Positions 1 to 8,998 of a stretch of DNA of 64,000 bases are shown piece after piece. How positions within the stretch are numbered: the stretch's first letter is position 1; each line of letters starts with the position of its first letter. Made by a program: the position numbers and the translations under genes. Source of the DNA: Chryseobacterium sp. 39-10 (lineage in GTDB: Bacteria; Bacteroidota; Bacteroidia; Flavobacteriales; Weeksellaceae); NCBI GenBank assembly GCA_001898255.1, contig MKTK01000011.1, forward strand, positions 21,009-85,008, in the 5' to 3' direction. The notes beneath the pieces were generated by a model. That model was given only the letters and a program-made list of their open reading frames with translations, made no database searches and was not told the DNA's origin.

Positions 1-114
1 GCAGAAGAAGCTCCTGCAGTAGAAGAAGCAAAAGCAGAAGAAACACCAGCTGCTGAAGCTGCACCGGAAACTCCGGAAGCAAGCGCAGACGCGGCAGAAA
101 CGCCTGCAGAATAA
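1..114 (+). CDS. rplJ: Probable 50S ribosomal protein L10, C-terminal tail (partial)
   Basis: An open frame runs from the left edge to TAA at 112-114 and encodes 37 residues made almost only of Ala, Glu and Pro. The body of the protein lies outside the window. The name comes from position: L10 precedes rplL in the conserved rplKAJL-rpoBC cluster, and some flavobacterial L10 proteins carry an acidic Ala/Glu-rich tail. L10 is the stalk base that binds L7/L12 dimers. The tail alone has no diagnostic motif, so the call rests on synteny. It is 86 nt upstream of rplL on the same strand. Confidence 0.6.
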   Translation, partial: AEEAPAVEEAKAEETPAAEAAPETPEASADAAETPAE

Positions 115-200
115 ATAATGCCTTTGGCTATATGCCGAAAGCGGACTGAGATTAACTCAAAAAAATAACATAAATCGTTCAACAACAAAAACATTACAAA

Positions 201-569
201 ATGTCAGATTTAAAAAATTTAGCTGAAACGCTAGTAAACTTAACAGTAAAAGACGTAAACGAATTAGCTGCTATCCTTAAGGATGAGTACGGAATTGAGC
301 CAGCTGCTGCTGCAGTAGTAGTTGCTGCAGGTGGTGCAGGTGAAGCTGCTGAAGAAAAAACAGAATTCGACGTGATTCTTAAATCAGCTGGTGCTTCTAA
401 ATTGGCTGTAGTTAAATTGGTAAAAGATTTAACAGGTGCAGGTCTTAAAGAAGCAAAAGATATGGTTGATGGTGCTCCTGCTCCAATCAAACAAGGAATT
501 TCTAAAGACGAAGCTGAAGCTTTGAAAAAACAATTAGAAGAAGCTGGTGCTGAAGTTGAATTGAAATAA
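201..569 (+). CDS. rplL: 50S ribosomal protein L7/L12
   Basis: A 122-residue protein of normal length for the family. It forms the mobile ribosomal stalk that recruits and activates the translational GTPases. The N-terminal dimerisation segment (about 1-35) is followed by an Ala/Gly/Val-rich hinge (about 36-52). The C-terminal domain carries the typical segment [11 protein letters not shown], followed by a lysine-rich helix and the VELK ending. The ATG is in a conserved context. No promoter box is visible in the 86-nt gap after rplJ, so it is probably co-transcribed with rplJ. A hairpin with a U-run follows immediately, which partly separates rplL from rpoB. Confidence 0.98.
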   Translation: MSDLKNLAETLVNLTVKDVNELAAILKDEYGIEPAAAAVVVAAGGAGEAAEEKTEFDVILKSAGASKLAVVKLVKDLTGAGLKEAKDMVDGAPAPIKQGISKDEAEALKKQLEEAGAEVELK

Positions 570-591
570 TTCTTTACTCAGAAATAATGCG

Positions 592-625
592 AAACCTCAC
601 CGAATGGTGGGGTTTTGTTTTTTTT
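592..625 (+). terminator. Intrinsic terminator after rplL
   Basis: The arms AAACCTCACC (592-601) and GGTGGGGTTT (606-615) pair over 10 bp with one G-U and a 4-nt loop, followed by a T-rich tract. It ends or attenuates the ribosomal protein transcript before the separate rpoB promoter. Confidence 0.85.
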
Positions 626-693
626 GCAATCGGCATTTGCTGTTGATACAACCTGCGTTGCAAAGCTTTAAGAAAAATTTAGCATTTGCACTA

Positions 694-725
694 TTTGTTA
701 TTCCGGGTGTTTATTTGTACCTTTG
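694..725 (+). promoter_or_regulatory. rpoB promoter (Bacteroidota type)
   Basis: TTTG (694-697) is followed after 20 nt by TACCTTTG (718-725), an exact match to the Bacteroidota -33/-7 pattern TTTG/TAnnTTTG. Transcription would begin near 730-733, giving rpoB a leader of about 316 nt. The box lies downstream of the rplL terminator, so rpoB has its own promoter. Confidence 0.75.
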
Positions 726-732
726 CACTTCT

Positions 733-952
733 TTTGGCGCTAATAATTGTTTTTAAACCAGTAAAATATTGAAAATCGACTCTTTCGATTTCGAAAGGGA
801 TTTTGTGTTTATAGCTGGTAAAGTAATTTTTTTCGCCAAAGAATTTAAAAAAATATTTTGCACTACTCCGTGAAAAGATATACCGGCGTTGCTTAGAAAT
901 TAGATTTTAAGTAGAAGAATAAAGTACAAAGACTAATTCTGATAGCGCCAAA
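733..952 (+). ncRNA. Candidate structured 5' leader of rpoB mRNA
   Basis: The 479-base gap between rplL and rpoB holds no gene. From the predicted start site the RNA can close a domain: TTTGGCGCTA (733-742) is perfectly complementary to TAGCGCCAAA (943-952). Inside lie ACCAG (757-761)/CTGGT (815-819), AAAATC (772-777)/GATTTT (799-804) and the near-perfect hairpin CTTTCGA-TT-TCGAAAG (782-797). A pyrimidine-rich tract follows the closing helix (about 960-1005). This is folding by eye only. I cannot assign it to a known RNA family. It could be an autoregulatory or attenuation element for RNA polymerase synthesis. Confidence 0.4.
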
Positions 953-1048
953 CATCAAAGTCTTTTCTCTTTTTTTTCTTTCTTTTTCTCTCTTTTCTGA
1001 TATTTTTTAAACAAAATATTTTTTAACCCATTATTCTTCAACTTTTTT

Positions 1049-4000
1049 ATGAGTAAATCTAAAGCAGTCGCAAAAACTCAGGGGAACGAAAGAATCAATT
1101 TCTCCGCAGCCAAGGGGAAAATTGAAACACCTGATTTTTTGGACATTCAGATCCAGTCATTCAAAGAGTTTTTCCAGTTGGATACCCTTCCGGAGCAGAG
1201 AGTTCACGAGACCCTCTACAAAACCTTTGAAGAAAACTTTCCCATTACAGACTCCAGAAATCAGTTTGTGCTTGAGTTTCTGGACTATTTGGTAGATTCC
1301 CCGCGTTACTCGATCGACGAGTGTGTGGAGAGAGGATTAACCTATTCGGTTCCTTTAAAAGCGCGTCTTAAATTATACTGTACCGATCCTGAACATGAGG
1401 ATTTCCAAACAGTGGTGCAAGATGTATATTTGGGGCCGGTTCCTTATATGACACCTTCGGGATCGTTTATCATTAATGGTGCAGAGCGTGTAATCGTTAC
1501 CCAGCTTCACCGTTCACCAGGGGTTTTCTTTGGTCAAACTTATCACGCCAACGGTACCAAATTGTATTATTCCAGAATTATCCCTTTCAAAGGATCTTGG
1601 ATGGAATTTACAACCGACATCAACAACGTAATGTATGCTTACATCGACCGTAAGAAAAAATTACCGTTAACAACACTTTTAAGAGCCATCGGATACGAAT
1701 CCGATAAAGATATTTTGCAAATTTTCGACCTTGCTGAAGAAGTGAAAGTTTCTAAAGCAGCACTTAAAAAAGTGGAAGGTAGAACTTTGGCAGCGAGAGT
1801 TTTGAACACTTGGTTCGAAGATTTCGTAGATGAAGATACTGGTGAAGTGGTTTCTATTGAAAGAAACGAAATCATCCTGGATCGTGAAACCGTTTTGGAA
1901 AAAGAGCACTTGGATCTTATTCTTGATTCAGGGGTGAAATCAATTTTGATTCACAAAGAAAACTCCAACGAATTCTCGATCATTCAGAATACACTTCAGA
2001 AAGACCCTACCAATTCAGAAAAAGAAGCGGTAGAATATATTTATCGTCAGTTGCGTAACGCAGATCCACCAGATGAGGAAACAGCAAGAGGAATTATCGA
2101 AAAACTATTCTTCTCGGAGCAACGTTACTCTCTGGGAGAAGTAGGTCGTTACCGTTTGAACAAAAAATTGGGATTAAACATTCCGGAAAAAACCGAAGTG
2201 TTAACCAAAGAAGATATCATCTCTATCGTTCGTCACTTAATCGAATTGGTGAACTCTAAAGCAGAGGTTGATGATATTGACCACTTGTCCAACAGAAGAA
2301 TTAAAACAGTTGGCGAGCAATTGGCGGGTCAGTTTGGTGTAGGTCTTTCCAGAATTGCAAGAACAATCCGTGAGAGGATGAACGTTCGTGATAATGAAAT
2401 CTTCACGCCGATTGATTTGGTGAATGCCAAAACATTAACCTCAGTGATCAATTCATTCTTCGGAACCAACCAGCTTTCTCAGTTCATGGACCAAACCAAT
2501 CCGCTGTCAGAAATCACGCACAAGCGTAGACTTTCTGCACTAGGACCTGGTGGTTTATCCAGAGAAAGAGCAGGTTTCGAGGTGCGTGACGTTCACCATA
2601 CCCACTACGGAAGAATCTGTCCGATTGAAACGCCTGAAGGACCAAACATTGGTTTGATCTCCTCACTGGGAATTTATGCTAAAATCAATAATTTAGGATT
2701 CATCGAGACTCCTTATAGAAAAGTAGCCAACGGTAAAGTTGACCTTAAAAATCCTGCAATCTTCCTTAATGCTGAAGATGAAGAAGATAAGGTTATTGCA
2801 CAGGCAAACGTTGAAATGACTGATGACGGAACCATCTCTACTGAAAGAGTTATTGCCCGACTAGATGGTGATTACCCAGTAGTGGAACCTAATGAAGTTA
2901 ATTTGATTGACGTAGCACCTAACCAGATTTCTGGTATTTCGGCGTCATTAATTCCGTTCTTGGAGCATGATGATGCGAACCGTGCCTTGATGGGATCCAA
3001 CATGATGCGTCAAGCGGTGCCGTTATTGAAGCCACAAGCTCCAATTGTGGGTACAGGTTTAGAGAAACAGGTTGCAACCGACTCCAGAGTATTGATTAAC
3101 GCTGAAGGAAATGGAGTTGTAGAGTATGTAGATGCTGACAAAATCACCATTAAATACGAAAGAAGCGAAGACGATGATTTAGTATCATTCGAATCTGCGA
3201 CCAAAAGTTATAAATTAACCAAATTCAGAAAAACCAACCAAAGTACAACCATTACTTTAAGACCAAACGTAAGGGTGGGCGACAAAGTAACCAAAGGACA
3301 AGTGCTTTGCGATGGATATGCAACAGAAAATGGTGAGCTCGCTTTGGGTAGAAACCTTACCGTGGCCTTCATGCCATGGAAAGGATACAACTTTGAGGAT
3401 GCCATCGTAATCAACGAAAAAGCAGTTCGCGAAGACTGGTTTACCTCCATCCATGTTGATGAATATTCTTTGGAAGTTCGGGACACCAAACTGGGTATGG
3501 AAGAACTGACCGCCGATATTCCAAACGTTTCCGAAGAAGCCACCAAAGACTTAGACGAAAACGGTATGATCCGTATCGGTGCAGAGGTGAAACCTGGTGA
3601 CATCATGATTGGTAAAATTACACCAAAAGGAGAATCTGATCCTACACCGGAAGAAAAACTTCTTAGAGCGATCTTCGGTGATAAAGCTGGCGATGTGAAA
3701 GATGCTTCTTTGAAAGCGGATTCATCGTTAAGAGGGGTGGTGATCAACAAAAAATTGTTCTCAAGAAACATTAAGGACAAAAAGAAAAGAACAGAAGAAA
3801 AACTGAAACTTGAAGAAATCGAAAATACCTACAAGGCAAAATTCGATGAGTTAAGAGACATGCTTCTGGAAAAATTAGGAACACTGGTCAACGGTAAAAC
3901 TTCTCAAGGCGTTAATAACGATTTAGACGAAGAAATTATCGGTAAAGGAGTGAAATTTACCACTAAATTACTACAAAGTGTTGAAGATTATGTAAATGTA

Positions 4001-4876
4001 AGTGGTTCGGATTGGACTGTTGATGCTGATAAAAATGAGCTCATCAAGCAATTGATCCATAATTACAAAATAAAATACAACGACATTCAAGGGGTTAAAA
4101 ACCGTGAGAAATTTGCGATTTCCATTGGAGACGAGCTACCTGCAGGTATCATTAAGCTAGCAAAAGTTTACATCGCTAAGAAACGTAAACTAAACGTTGG
4201 AGATAAAATGGCAGGTCGTCACGGTAACAAGGGGATTGTATCACGTATCGTTCGTCAGGAAGATATGCCTTTCTTAGAAGACGGAACACCAGTAGATATC
4301 GTATTGAACCCACTTGGCGTACCTTCTCGTATGAACATCGGGCAGATCTACGAAACTGTTCTTGGATGGGCTGGTAAAAACTTAGGTCTTAAGTTCGCAA
4401 CGCCAATCTTTGATGGAGCTTCTTTGGAGCAGATTACCGAATACACCGAGCAAGCAGGCGTACCTCAATTTGGTAGCACTTACCTTTATGATGGTGGTAC
4501 TGGTGAGCGTTTTGCGCAACCAGCAACCGTTGGGGTCATCTACATGTTGAAGTTAGGACACATGGTTGATGATAAAATGCACGCACGTTCTATTGGACCA
4601 TACTCATTGATCACGCAGCAACCTCTTGGTGGTAAAGCACAATTTGGTGGACAAAGATTTGGTGAGATGGAGGTTTGGGCACTGGAAGCATTCGGTGCAT
4701 CCAATATCCTTAGAGAAATTCTTACCGTAAAATCGGATGATGTAATTGGTAGGGCGAAAACGTACGAAGCAATTGCGAAAGGAGAAGCAATGCCAGAACC
4801 AGGTATTCCGGAATCCTTCAACGTATTGCTGCATGAGTTACAAGGTCTTGGACTTGATGTAAGACTTGAGGAATAA
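1049..4876 (+). CDS. rpoB: DNA-directed RNA polymerase subunit beta
   Basis: A 1275-residue catalytic beta subunit, close to the usual Bacteroidota length. It builds half of the active-site cleft of RNA polymerase. The rifampicin-binding cluster is intact ([14 protein letters not shown], then [14 protein letters not shown]), with Asp, His and Ser at the classic resistance positions, so it looks rifampicin-sensitive. The conserved C-terminal clamp-contact segments ([12 protein letters not shown] and [15 protein letters not shown]) are present. Base composition is balanced (29 of 60 G+C in one sampled line), unlike the DNA that follows. The striking feature is downstream: instead of rpoC, three unrelated AT-rich genes come next, and rpoC begins only at 8999. 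Confidence 0.99.
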   Translation: MSKSKAVAKTQGNERINFSAAKGKIETPDFLDIQIQSFKEFFQLDTLPEQRVHETLYKTFEENFPITDSRNQFVLEFLDYLVDSPRYSIDECVERGLTYSVPLKARLKLYCTDPEHEDFQTVVQDVYLGPVPYMTPSGSFIINGAERVIVTQLHRSPGVFFGQTYHANGTKLYYSRIIPFKGSWMEFTTDINNVMYAYIDRKKKLPLTTLLRAIGYESDKDILQIFDLAEEVKVSKAALKKVEGRTLAARVLNTWFEDFVDEDTGEVVSIERNEIILDRETVLEKEHLDLILDSGVKSILIHKENSNEFSIIQNTLQKDPTNSEKEAVEYIYRQLRNADPPDEETARGIIEKLFFSEQRYSLGEVGRYRLNKKLGLNIPEKTEVLTKEDIISIVRHLIELVNSKAEVDDIDHLSNRRIKTVGEQLAGQFGVGLSRIARTIRERMNVRDNEIFTPIDLVNAKTLTSVINSFFGTNQLSQFMDQTNPLSEITHKRRLSALGPGGLSRERAGFEVRDVHHTHYGRICPIETPEGPNIGLISSLGIYAKINNLGFIETPYRKVANGKVDLKNPAIFLNAEDEEDKVIAQANVEMTDDGTISTERVIARLDGDYPVVEPNEVNLIDVAPNQISGISASLIPFLEHDDANRALMGSNMMRQAVPLLKPQAPIVGTGLEKQVATDSRVLINAEGNGVVEYVDADKITIKYERSEDDDLVSFESATKSYKLTKFRKTNQSTTITLRPNVRVGDKVTKGQVLCDGYATENGELALGRNLTVAFMPWKGYNFEDAIVINEKAVREDWFTSIHVDEYSLEVRDTKLGMEELTADIPNVSEEATKDLDENGMIRIGAEVKPGDIMIGKITPKGESDPTPEEKLLRAIFGDKAGDVKDASLKADSSLRGVVINKKLFSRNIKDKKKRTEEKLKLEEIENTYKAKFDELRDMLLEKLGTLVNGKTSQGVNNDLDEEIIGKGVKFTTKLLQSVEDYVNVSGSDWTVDADKNELIKQLIHNYKIKYNDIQGVKNREKFAISIGDELPAGIIKLAKVYIAKKRKLNVGDKMAGRHGNKGIVSRIVRQEDMPFLEDGTPVDIVLNPLGVPSRMNIGQIYETVLGWAGKNLGLKFATPIFDGASLEQITEYTEQAGVPQFGSTYLYDGGTGERFAQPATVGVIYMLKLGHMVDDKMHARSIGPYSLITQQPLGGKAQFGGQRFGEMEVWALEAFGASNILREILTVKSDDVIGRAKTYEAIAKGEAMPEPGIPESFNVLLHELQGLGLDVRLEE

Positions 4877-4892
4877 TTTTTTAGTAATTAAT

Positions 4893-4947
4893 GAATTGAG
4901 AAATCAGAAAGTGAGATCATATGAAATTATTTTCTGACTCTCAATTC
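4893..4947 (+). repeat. Imperfect inverted repeat at the left edge of the rpoBC insertion
   Basis: GAATTGAG (4893-4900) pairs with CTCAATTC (4940-4947), and TCAGAAA (4904-4910) with TTTCTGA (4931-4937), around a 20-nt loop. There is no clean U-run, so it is not a typical terminator. Its layout resembles the long inverted repeat after rpoC. It could be an RNA-processing hairpin or a dispersed intergenic palindrome. Confidence 0.55.
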
Positions 4948-4972
4948 TCGAAAATTATTTTTAATATTAGTA

Positions 4973-6202
4973 ATGAAAGAACTAATTTTTAGAAAGGAAA
5001 ATTTTATCTTACTATTTTTTTTAGCAATCTACATTTTTTCGGTGGGTTCTGATCCTATATTGGGTGATAGCTTGCCATTTACAGTAGGTGCCTCCAAAGG
5101 TTATGAGTTAGAGTCGAACGCAACTAATCACTTTCTGTATATAAATTTTTTGGCATTAGTCCACAAGATTATTCCATTTATAAACCCACATTATCTTTTT
5201 TCGGGAATCAGTGTGATTTGTTCTGTTTTGTCTTTGCTAATACTTCGAAATATCTTATTGCTCTTCAACTTCAGTAACATCGTTTGTAATGTAGTAACTG
5301 TTTTGTTTGGGTTTTCGTTTACCTTTTGGCGGATTTCCATTTTTACAGAAGTGTATAGTTTTTACATCTTGTTTGTGACCATATTTTTGTATAATGTTTT
5401 TTCTTATATTAAAGAGCAAAGAATAGATAATTTATATGGGGCGGCAATATTTTTTGGGATCATGTTTTTAATTCATATTCAGACAATATTATTAATACCT
5501 TTTTATTTGTATTTTTTGTACAAAAATTTACATGAAAAATCAAAAACAGCGATTGCTGTTTTGATACCTATTGTTTTTTTTTCAGTACTGTTAATCCCTG
5601 TAGTTTTGGGGAGGAATAACTTTATTGCAATATTTACGGATAATGCTTGGGGAAGTTCTTTTTTTAGTCTTGAATTAGAATCAATATTGAGAAGCGCAGT
5701 ACGTAATACGGGGTTTTTGCTTTATAATTTTATGTTCTTTATCGCTTTTGCATTCAAAGGTTTCAAAGATTTAGAAAACAAGGAATATTTTTTTATTGGA
5801 ATTATACCCTATATTTTTTTTATATTGAAACATGATGTTTCCGACTCTTATGTATTTCAGTTGGTTCCTTATCTTTTTTTATTAATCATGATAGCAAGTG
5901 GATTATCAAAATTGAATGATTTCAAGTGGATGTATATTGCTGTGTTTTCGTTTCCGCTTGTTTATTTTATAAATTATAAAATAGTAGAATGTACTGATGT
6001 AGGAAAGAGAATAGATCGTGAAACTGGCTTTAAAGGCGGTACAAAATATTTCTTTTTCCCACCGCTTAAAGGAAACCCAAGTATTGAAGAGTTTATTTCA
6101 GCTTATGAAAAGGGACAGTTTAAGAAATTACCTGTCTTGGAACAAGAAAACTATAAAAGAATGTATTTATACGCAAAAGAATGGAGATTAATTAAAACTT
6201 AA
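4973..6202 (+). CDS. Polytopic membrane protein, DUF2723-like (GT-C type)
   Basis: A 409-residue protein with about nine or ten hydrophobic segments. Its N-terminal layout resembles DUF2723 proteins: an acidic residue in a loop after the first membrane helix (GDSLPF), then a His/Tyr segment ([15 protein letters not shown]), a helix pair, and the segment [14 protein letters not shown], which matches the family's FW...EVY pattern. DUF2723 proteins are thought to be GT-C-fold membrane glycosyltransferases, but the substrate is unknown. It is the first gene of the rpoB-rpoC insertion and very AT-rich. The next gene starts 10 nt downstream. The family call is moderate; membrane location is secure. 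Confidence 0.6.
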   Translation: MKELIFRKENFILLFFLAIYIFSVGSDPILGDSLPFTVGASKGYELESNATNHFLYINFLALVHKIIPFINPHYLFSGISVICSVLSLLILRNILLLFNFSNIVCNVVTVLFGFSFTFWRISIFTEVYSFYILFVTIFLYNVFSYIKEQRIDNLYGAAIFFGIMFLIHIQTILLIPFYLYFLYKNLHEKSKTAIAVLIPIVFFSVLLIPVVLGRNNFIAIFTDNAWGSSFFSLELESILRSAVRNTGFLLYNFMFFIAFAFKGFKDLENKEYFFIGIIPYIFFILKHDVSDSYVFQLVPYLFLLIMIASGLSKLNDFKWMYIAVFSFPLVYFINYKIVECTDVGKRIDRETGFKGGTKYFFFPPLKGNPSIEEFISAYEKGQFKKLPVLEQENYKRMYLYAKEWRLIKT

Positions 6203-6212
6203 ATATTATTAT

Positions 6213-7380
6213 ATGAAATTTAAATTATGTTTTATGAGTATGATGGTAAGTGTTATACTCCACGCACAAGATTGGGCTTTGTTTGGTAATGCAAACACTA
6301 CGCCTCAACAAAATTTTATTGGTACTACTGATAATCAAGATTTATTGCTTAAAACCAATAATATCGAAAGACTTCGAATCTCTAATACCGGCAGATTTAT
6401 TTTTCAAGGTGTTATAGGAGGGGAAAATGTATGGAACAAAAATTTATTTTTTGGCGGGGGGGGTAGATTATCCCACTCGAGGCAATAACACAGTTTTCGG
6501 TTTCGGTGCTTTAGCACTTAATATTAATGGTGAAGGGAACACAGCATTTGGAACTAATTCTATGTCACAACTTATAAGTGGAAATGAGAATACTTCAATA
6601 GGAGTAAATAGTATGGGTAAAGCTAATAATGCAGGAGGAAATGTGAGTTTTGGGAACAATAGCATGGAGGGCTTGGGGGGGTACAATGAGAATGTAGCAA
6701 TTGGTTTTATGTCCTTTAGAAGAGAGTTTGGACAATCATCAGAGAGTGTTTCGTATAATACTGTTATTGGTAGTAGGGCTCTTGCGTATTTAAGAACTGG
6801 TCAAAATAATATTGCAATTGGTTATAGCTCTATTAAACCTATTGTTTCAGGAGATAATAATGTATCTATTGGTGCAAATACTGGACTTAATCTCATTACA
6901 GGAAATGGAAATATTCTAATAGGAAATAATACGTCAACCTCTTCAAGTAATTCTAATAATGAATTAAATATTGGCAATTGGATATATGGGAAAGGAGGAA
7001 CAATTGGTATTGGAACTTCAAATGTAAATTGTAGTAATTGTACGGGTTACAAGTTGTTTGTAAAAGAAGGGATAAAAACCGAAAAGATAAAAGTTGAGTT
7101 TGCTGATATGAATGGTTGGGCAGATTATGTTTTTGAGAAAGATTACCCACTAATGTCTATAAAAGAAGTTAAGAATTTTATAGAAAAAAATAAGCACTTA
7201 CCCGAAGTTCCTACCGCTGAAGATGTTATGAAAAATGGTTTGGAATTGAAAGAGTTTAATACTTTGTTATTAAAAAAGATCGAAGAACTGACTTTACATA
7301 TTATATACCTACATGAAAAGTTGGAAGAACAAAATGACAAAATGGACAAATTGGAAAAATTGGAACAAAAAAATAAATGA
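6213..7380 (+). pseudogene. Beta-roll fibre-like surface protein, frameshifted at a G8 tract
   Basis: Two overlapping frames form one gene. Frame one (6213-6488) has a signal peptide ([19 protein letters not shown]) and an N-terminal segment. It is closed soon after a run of eight G (6456-6463). The rest lies in the +1 frame to 7380. Removing one G would restore a 388-residue protein. The middle carries about eight 14-residue repeats of the type GxNNxAIGxxS, as in YadA-like heads and phage tail-fibre proteins. The end has the Bacteroidota motif NKHLPEVPTAEDV followed by a coiled coil. A second run of seven G sits at 6675-6681. Either the gene is phase-variable, or it is broken, or the run was miscalled. 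Its stop overlaps the next start. Confidence 0.75.
6456..6463 (+). repeat. G8 homopolymer tract (possible phase-variation switch)
   Basis: Eight consecutive G in a very AT-rich gene, exactly where the two halves of the fibre-like coding sequence change frame. Seven G would give one continuous frame reading [14 protein letters not shown]. Slipped-strand repair at such tracts is a known on/off switch for surface genes. Confidence 0.6.
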
Positions 7381-8981
7381 TGAGAACTGTTCTTTGCTTT
7401 TTATTTTTTTTTAGTGGATTTTATTTTTTCTCCGCACAAGAGAAAGATCCTTTCCACAGAACTTGTGCCCTTAATGCACCTGCTGAAGTTGAGGATTTTT
7501 TGCTATCAGGTCGTAACTGCGGGAATACTTCAGCGTATTATAATCCTAATCAACATGCAAATCCTTTATATATTCCTCAAATTAGTGATGATATTATATA
7601 TATAAAGATTAACTTTATTTTTTTAACAAAACCTGATGGAACGGGTAATTTCGAGGAAAATAATCTCGAACATCAGGAATTTATTAATAATTTAATTGCA
7701 GCTTTTAATGGAAGATTAGCACATATTGATCCATCTGTGAGTGGTTGTGAAGTTTTTCCGCAATCAGTTATTGATACTAGAATAAGGGTAATTGTTAATA
7801 AGATATGGAAAGTGGATCCTGCTTGGGATTATCTAGTAACAGGATTTAATCCCTCGGCAAATAATCCATATGATAATAATAGCGTTTTAATCCCTGGTTC
7901 AACTTATTACTATTCTTATTTGGATTATGATGCTTCCATTCCGAAAGGGTTAAATATCACTTTTGCTAATAATGGAACCATTTATTCGCAGTACCAGACT
8001 GGGGATTTTTCTAAAACGCCATTAGATTGGGCTGTTTCGGAGTTTCCGTTTTTTAATGAGTTAAGTAATAAATCAAGACAATTTTGGCCTGATGTATATA
8101 ATGGTTTTTTACGGAGAAAGCATTTTATTGTAAATAATCCAAATTACGGAAATCCTAGTTGGGAAACAGTTAAAGCGTGGTATTACGGAGATATGGGATA
8201 TAGAGGAATGGTACACGAATTAGGGCATAGTTTGGATTTATATCATCACGATTGTGGAGCTAATATTATGAGTTATTCTGCTGGTAATCATAACTATTTG
8301 AGTATTGAAGATATTTCAAGAATGTACCAAAGTGCATCAGTTTCGAGTGTGAGACAATATTTTACAGAAAATTCTTTTAAAAGCAACAGTATCTATGTGA
8401 ATATGGACGAGCTTTGGGATATTAATTTTAGAAATTATTCTAATGTTAGAGTTGATAACAACTCAAGTTTAAGAACAACATGTAGAATTATAATGGCTCC
8501 TGAAAGTAAAGTTATTGTAAGAAATGGAAGTAATTTCATTATTGAGGGCGCAGATGTTAGTTCTGCAAATAATACATCATGGAATGGTATTAAAGTCGAA
8601 GGGAATGGATATTGCTTGATATTACCGGATACGGCGATTGATAATGGCTATTTTTATGCTTATACTGATAATACAATTTTACCAAATGGCAAATCTACAG
8701 ATGATAATTTCAGCAATATTAAAATGAGTGCCGAAACATTAGAAGGGCTACATTCTCAAAACTTATTCAGTATTTACCCTAATCCAACAGGAGAATTTAT
8801 TTATATTAAATCCAGTGAAAAAATAAGAGTTTTATCTGTTTATGATAGAATGGGGCAAAAAATAATCAGTATTAGAGACGAAGCAAACAAAATTGATGTG
8901 AAGAATGTCCCAAGCGGAGTTTATATTTTGGAGGTTAAGACGGATCAAGGCATCATAACAAAGAAATTTATAAAAAAATAA
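7377..8981 (+). CDS. Secreted metzincin-type zinc metalloprotease with T9SS type A sorting domain
   Basis: A 534-residue exported protein. The signal peptide (about 1-20) ends near FSAQ. The zinc site [11 protein letters not shown] (H280, E281, H284, H290) fits HExxHxxxxxH, and NIMSYS supplies the Met-turn (M298), the signature of metzincins. The last 75 or so residues are a T9SS type A sorting domain: [11 protein letters not shown], then YDRMGQKI, then [10 protein letters not shown] and a basic end. Known family features predict export to the cell surface or medium through the T9SS; the substrate is unknown. The ATG overlaps the previous stop (ATGA), implying coupled translation. It is the last gene of the insertion and ends 17 nt before rpoC. 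Confidence 0.85.
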   Translation: MMRTVLCFLFFFSGFYFFSAQEKDPFHRTCALNAPAEVEDFLLSGRNCGNTSAYYNPNQHANPLYIPQISDDIIYIKINFIFLTKPDGTGNFEENNLEHQEFINNLIAAFNGRLAHIDPSVSGCEVFPQSVIDTRIRVIVNKIWKVDPAWDYLVTGFNPSANNPYDNNSVLIPGSTYYYSYLDYDASIPKGLNITFANNGTIYSQYQTGDFSKTPLDWAVSEFPFFNELSNKSRQFWPDVYNGFLRRKHFIVNNPNYGNPSWETVKAWYYGDMGYRGMVHELGHSLDLYHHDCGANIMSYSAGNHNYLSIEDISRMYQSASVSSVRQYFTENSFKSNSIYVNMDELWDINFRNYSNVRVDNNSSLRTTCRIIMAPESKVIVRNGSNFIIEGADVSSANNTSWNGIKVEGNGYCLILPDTAIDNGYFYAYTDNTILPNGKSTDDNFSNIKMSAETLEGLHSQNLFSIYPNPTGEFIYIKSSEKIRVLSVYDRMGQKIISIRDEANKIDVKNVPSGVYILEVKTDQGIITKKFIKK

Positions 8982-8998
8982 TAGATAAAATATTTTTT

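Larger units (their letters stand above)
4877..8998 (+). other. AT-rich insertion separating rpoB from rpoC
   Basis: Between the rpoB stop and the rpoC start lie about 4.1 kb with three same-strand gene units. Sampled lines contain 17 of 60 G+C (5401-5460 and 8461-8520), against 29 of 60 in rpoB (3481-3540) and 35 of 60 in rpoC (11341-11400). No integrase, transposase, direct repeat or tRNA is visible, so the insertion mechanism is unknown. No TAnnTTTG box was found in the gaps before the first insert gene or before rpoC, which suggests rpoC depends on read-through across the insert. Composition suggests transfer; this is an inference. Confidence 0.75.

Noticed and set aside
120-145. Hairpin between rplJ and rplL
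   Set aside because: GCCTTTGGC and GCCGAAAGC pair with two mismatches in nine and no T run follows; too weak to annotate.
2440-2600. Rifampicin-resistance changes in RpoB
   Set aside because: The Asp, His and Ser positions of the rifampicin region match the sensitive form; the only difference noticed (Thr after FMDQ) looks like a lineage trait.
6480-6950. The short repeated words in the fibre gene as a CRISPR array or tandem DNA repeat
   Set aside because: The regularity is at protein level (14-residue GxNNxAIG units); the DNA copies differ and there are no spacer-like units.
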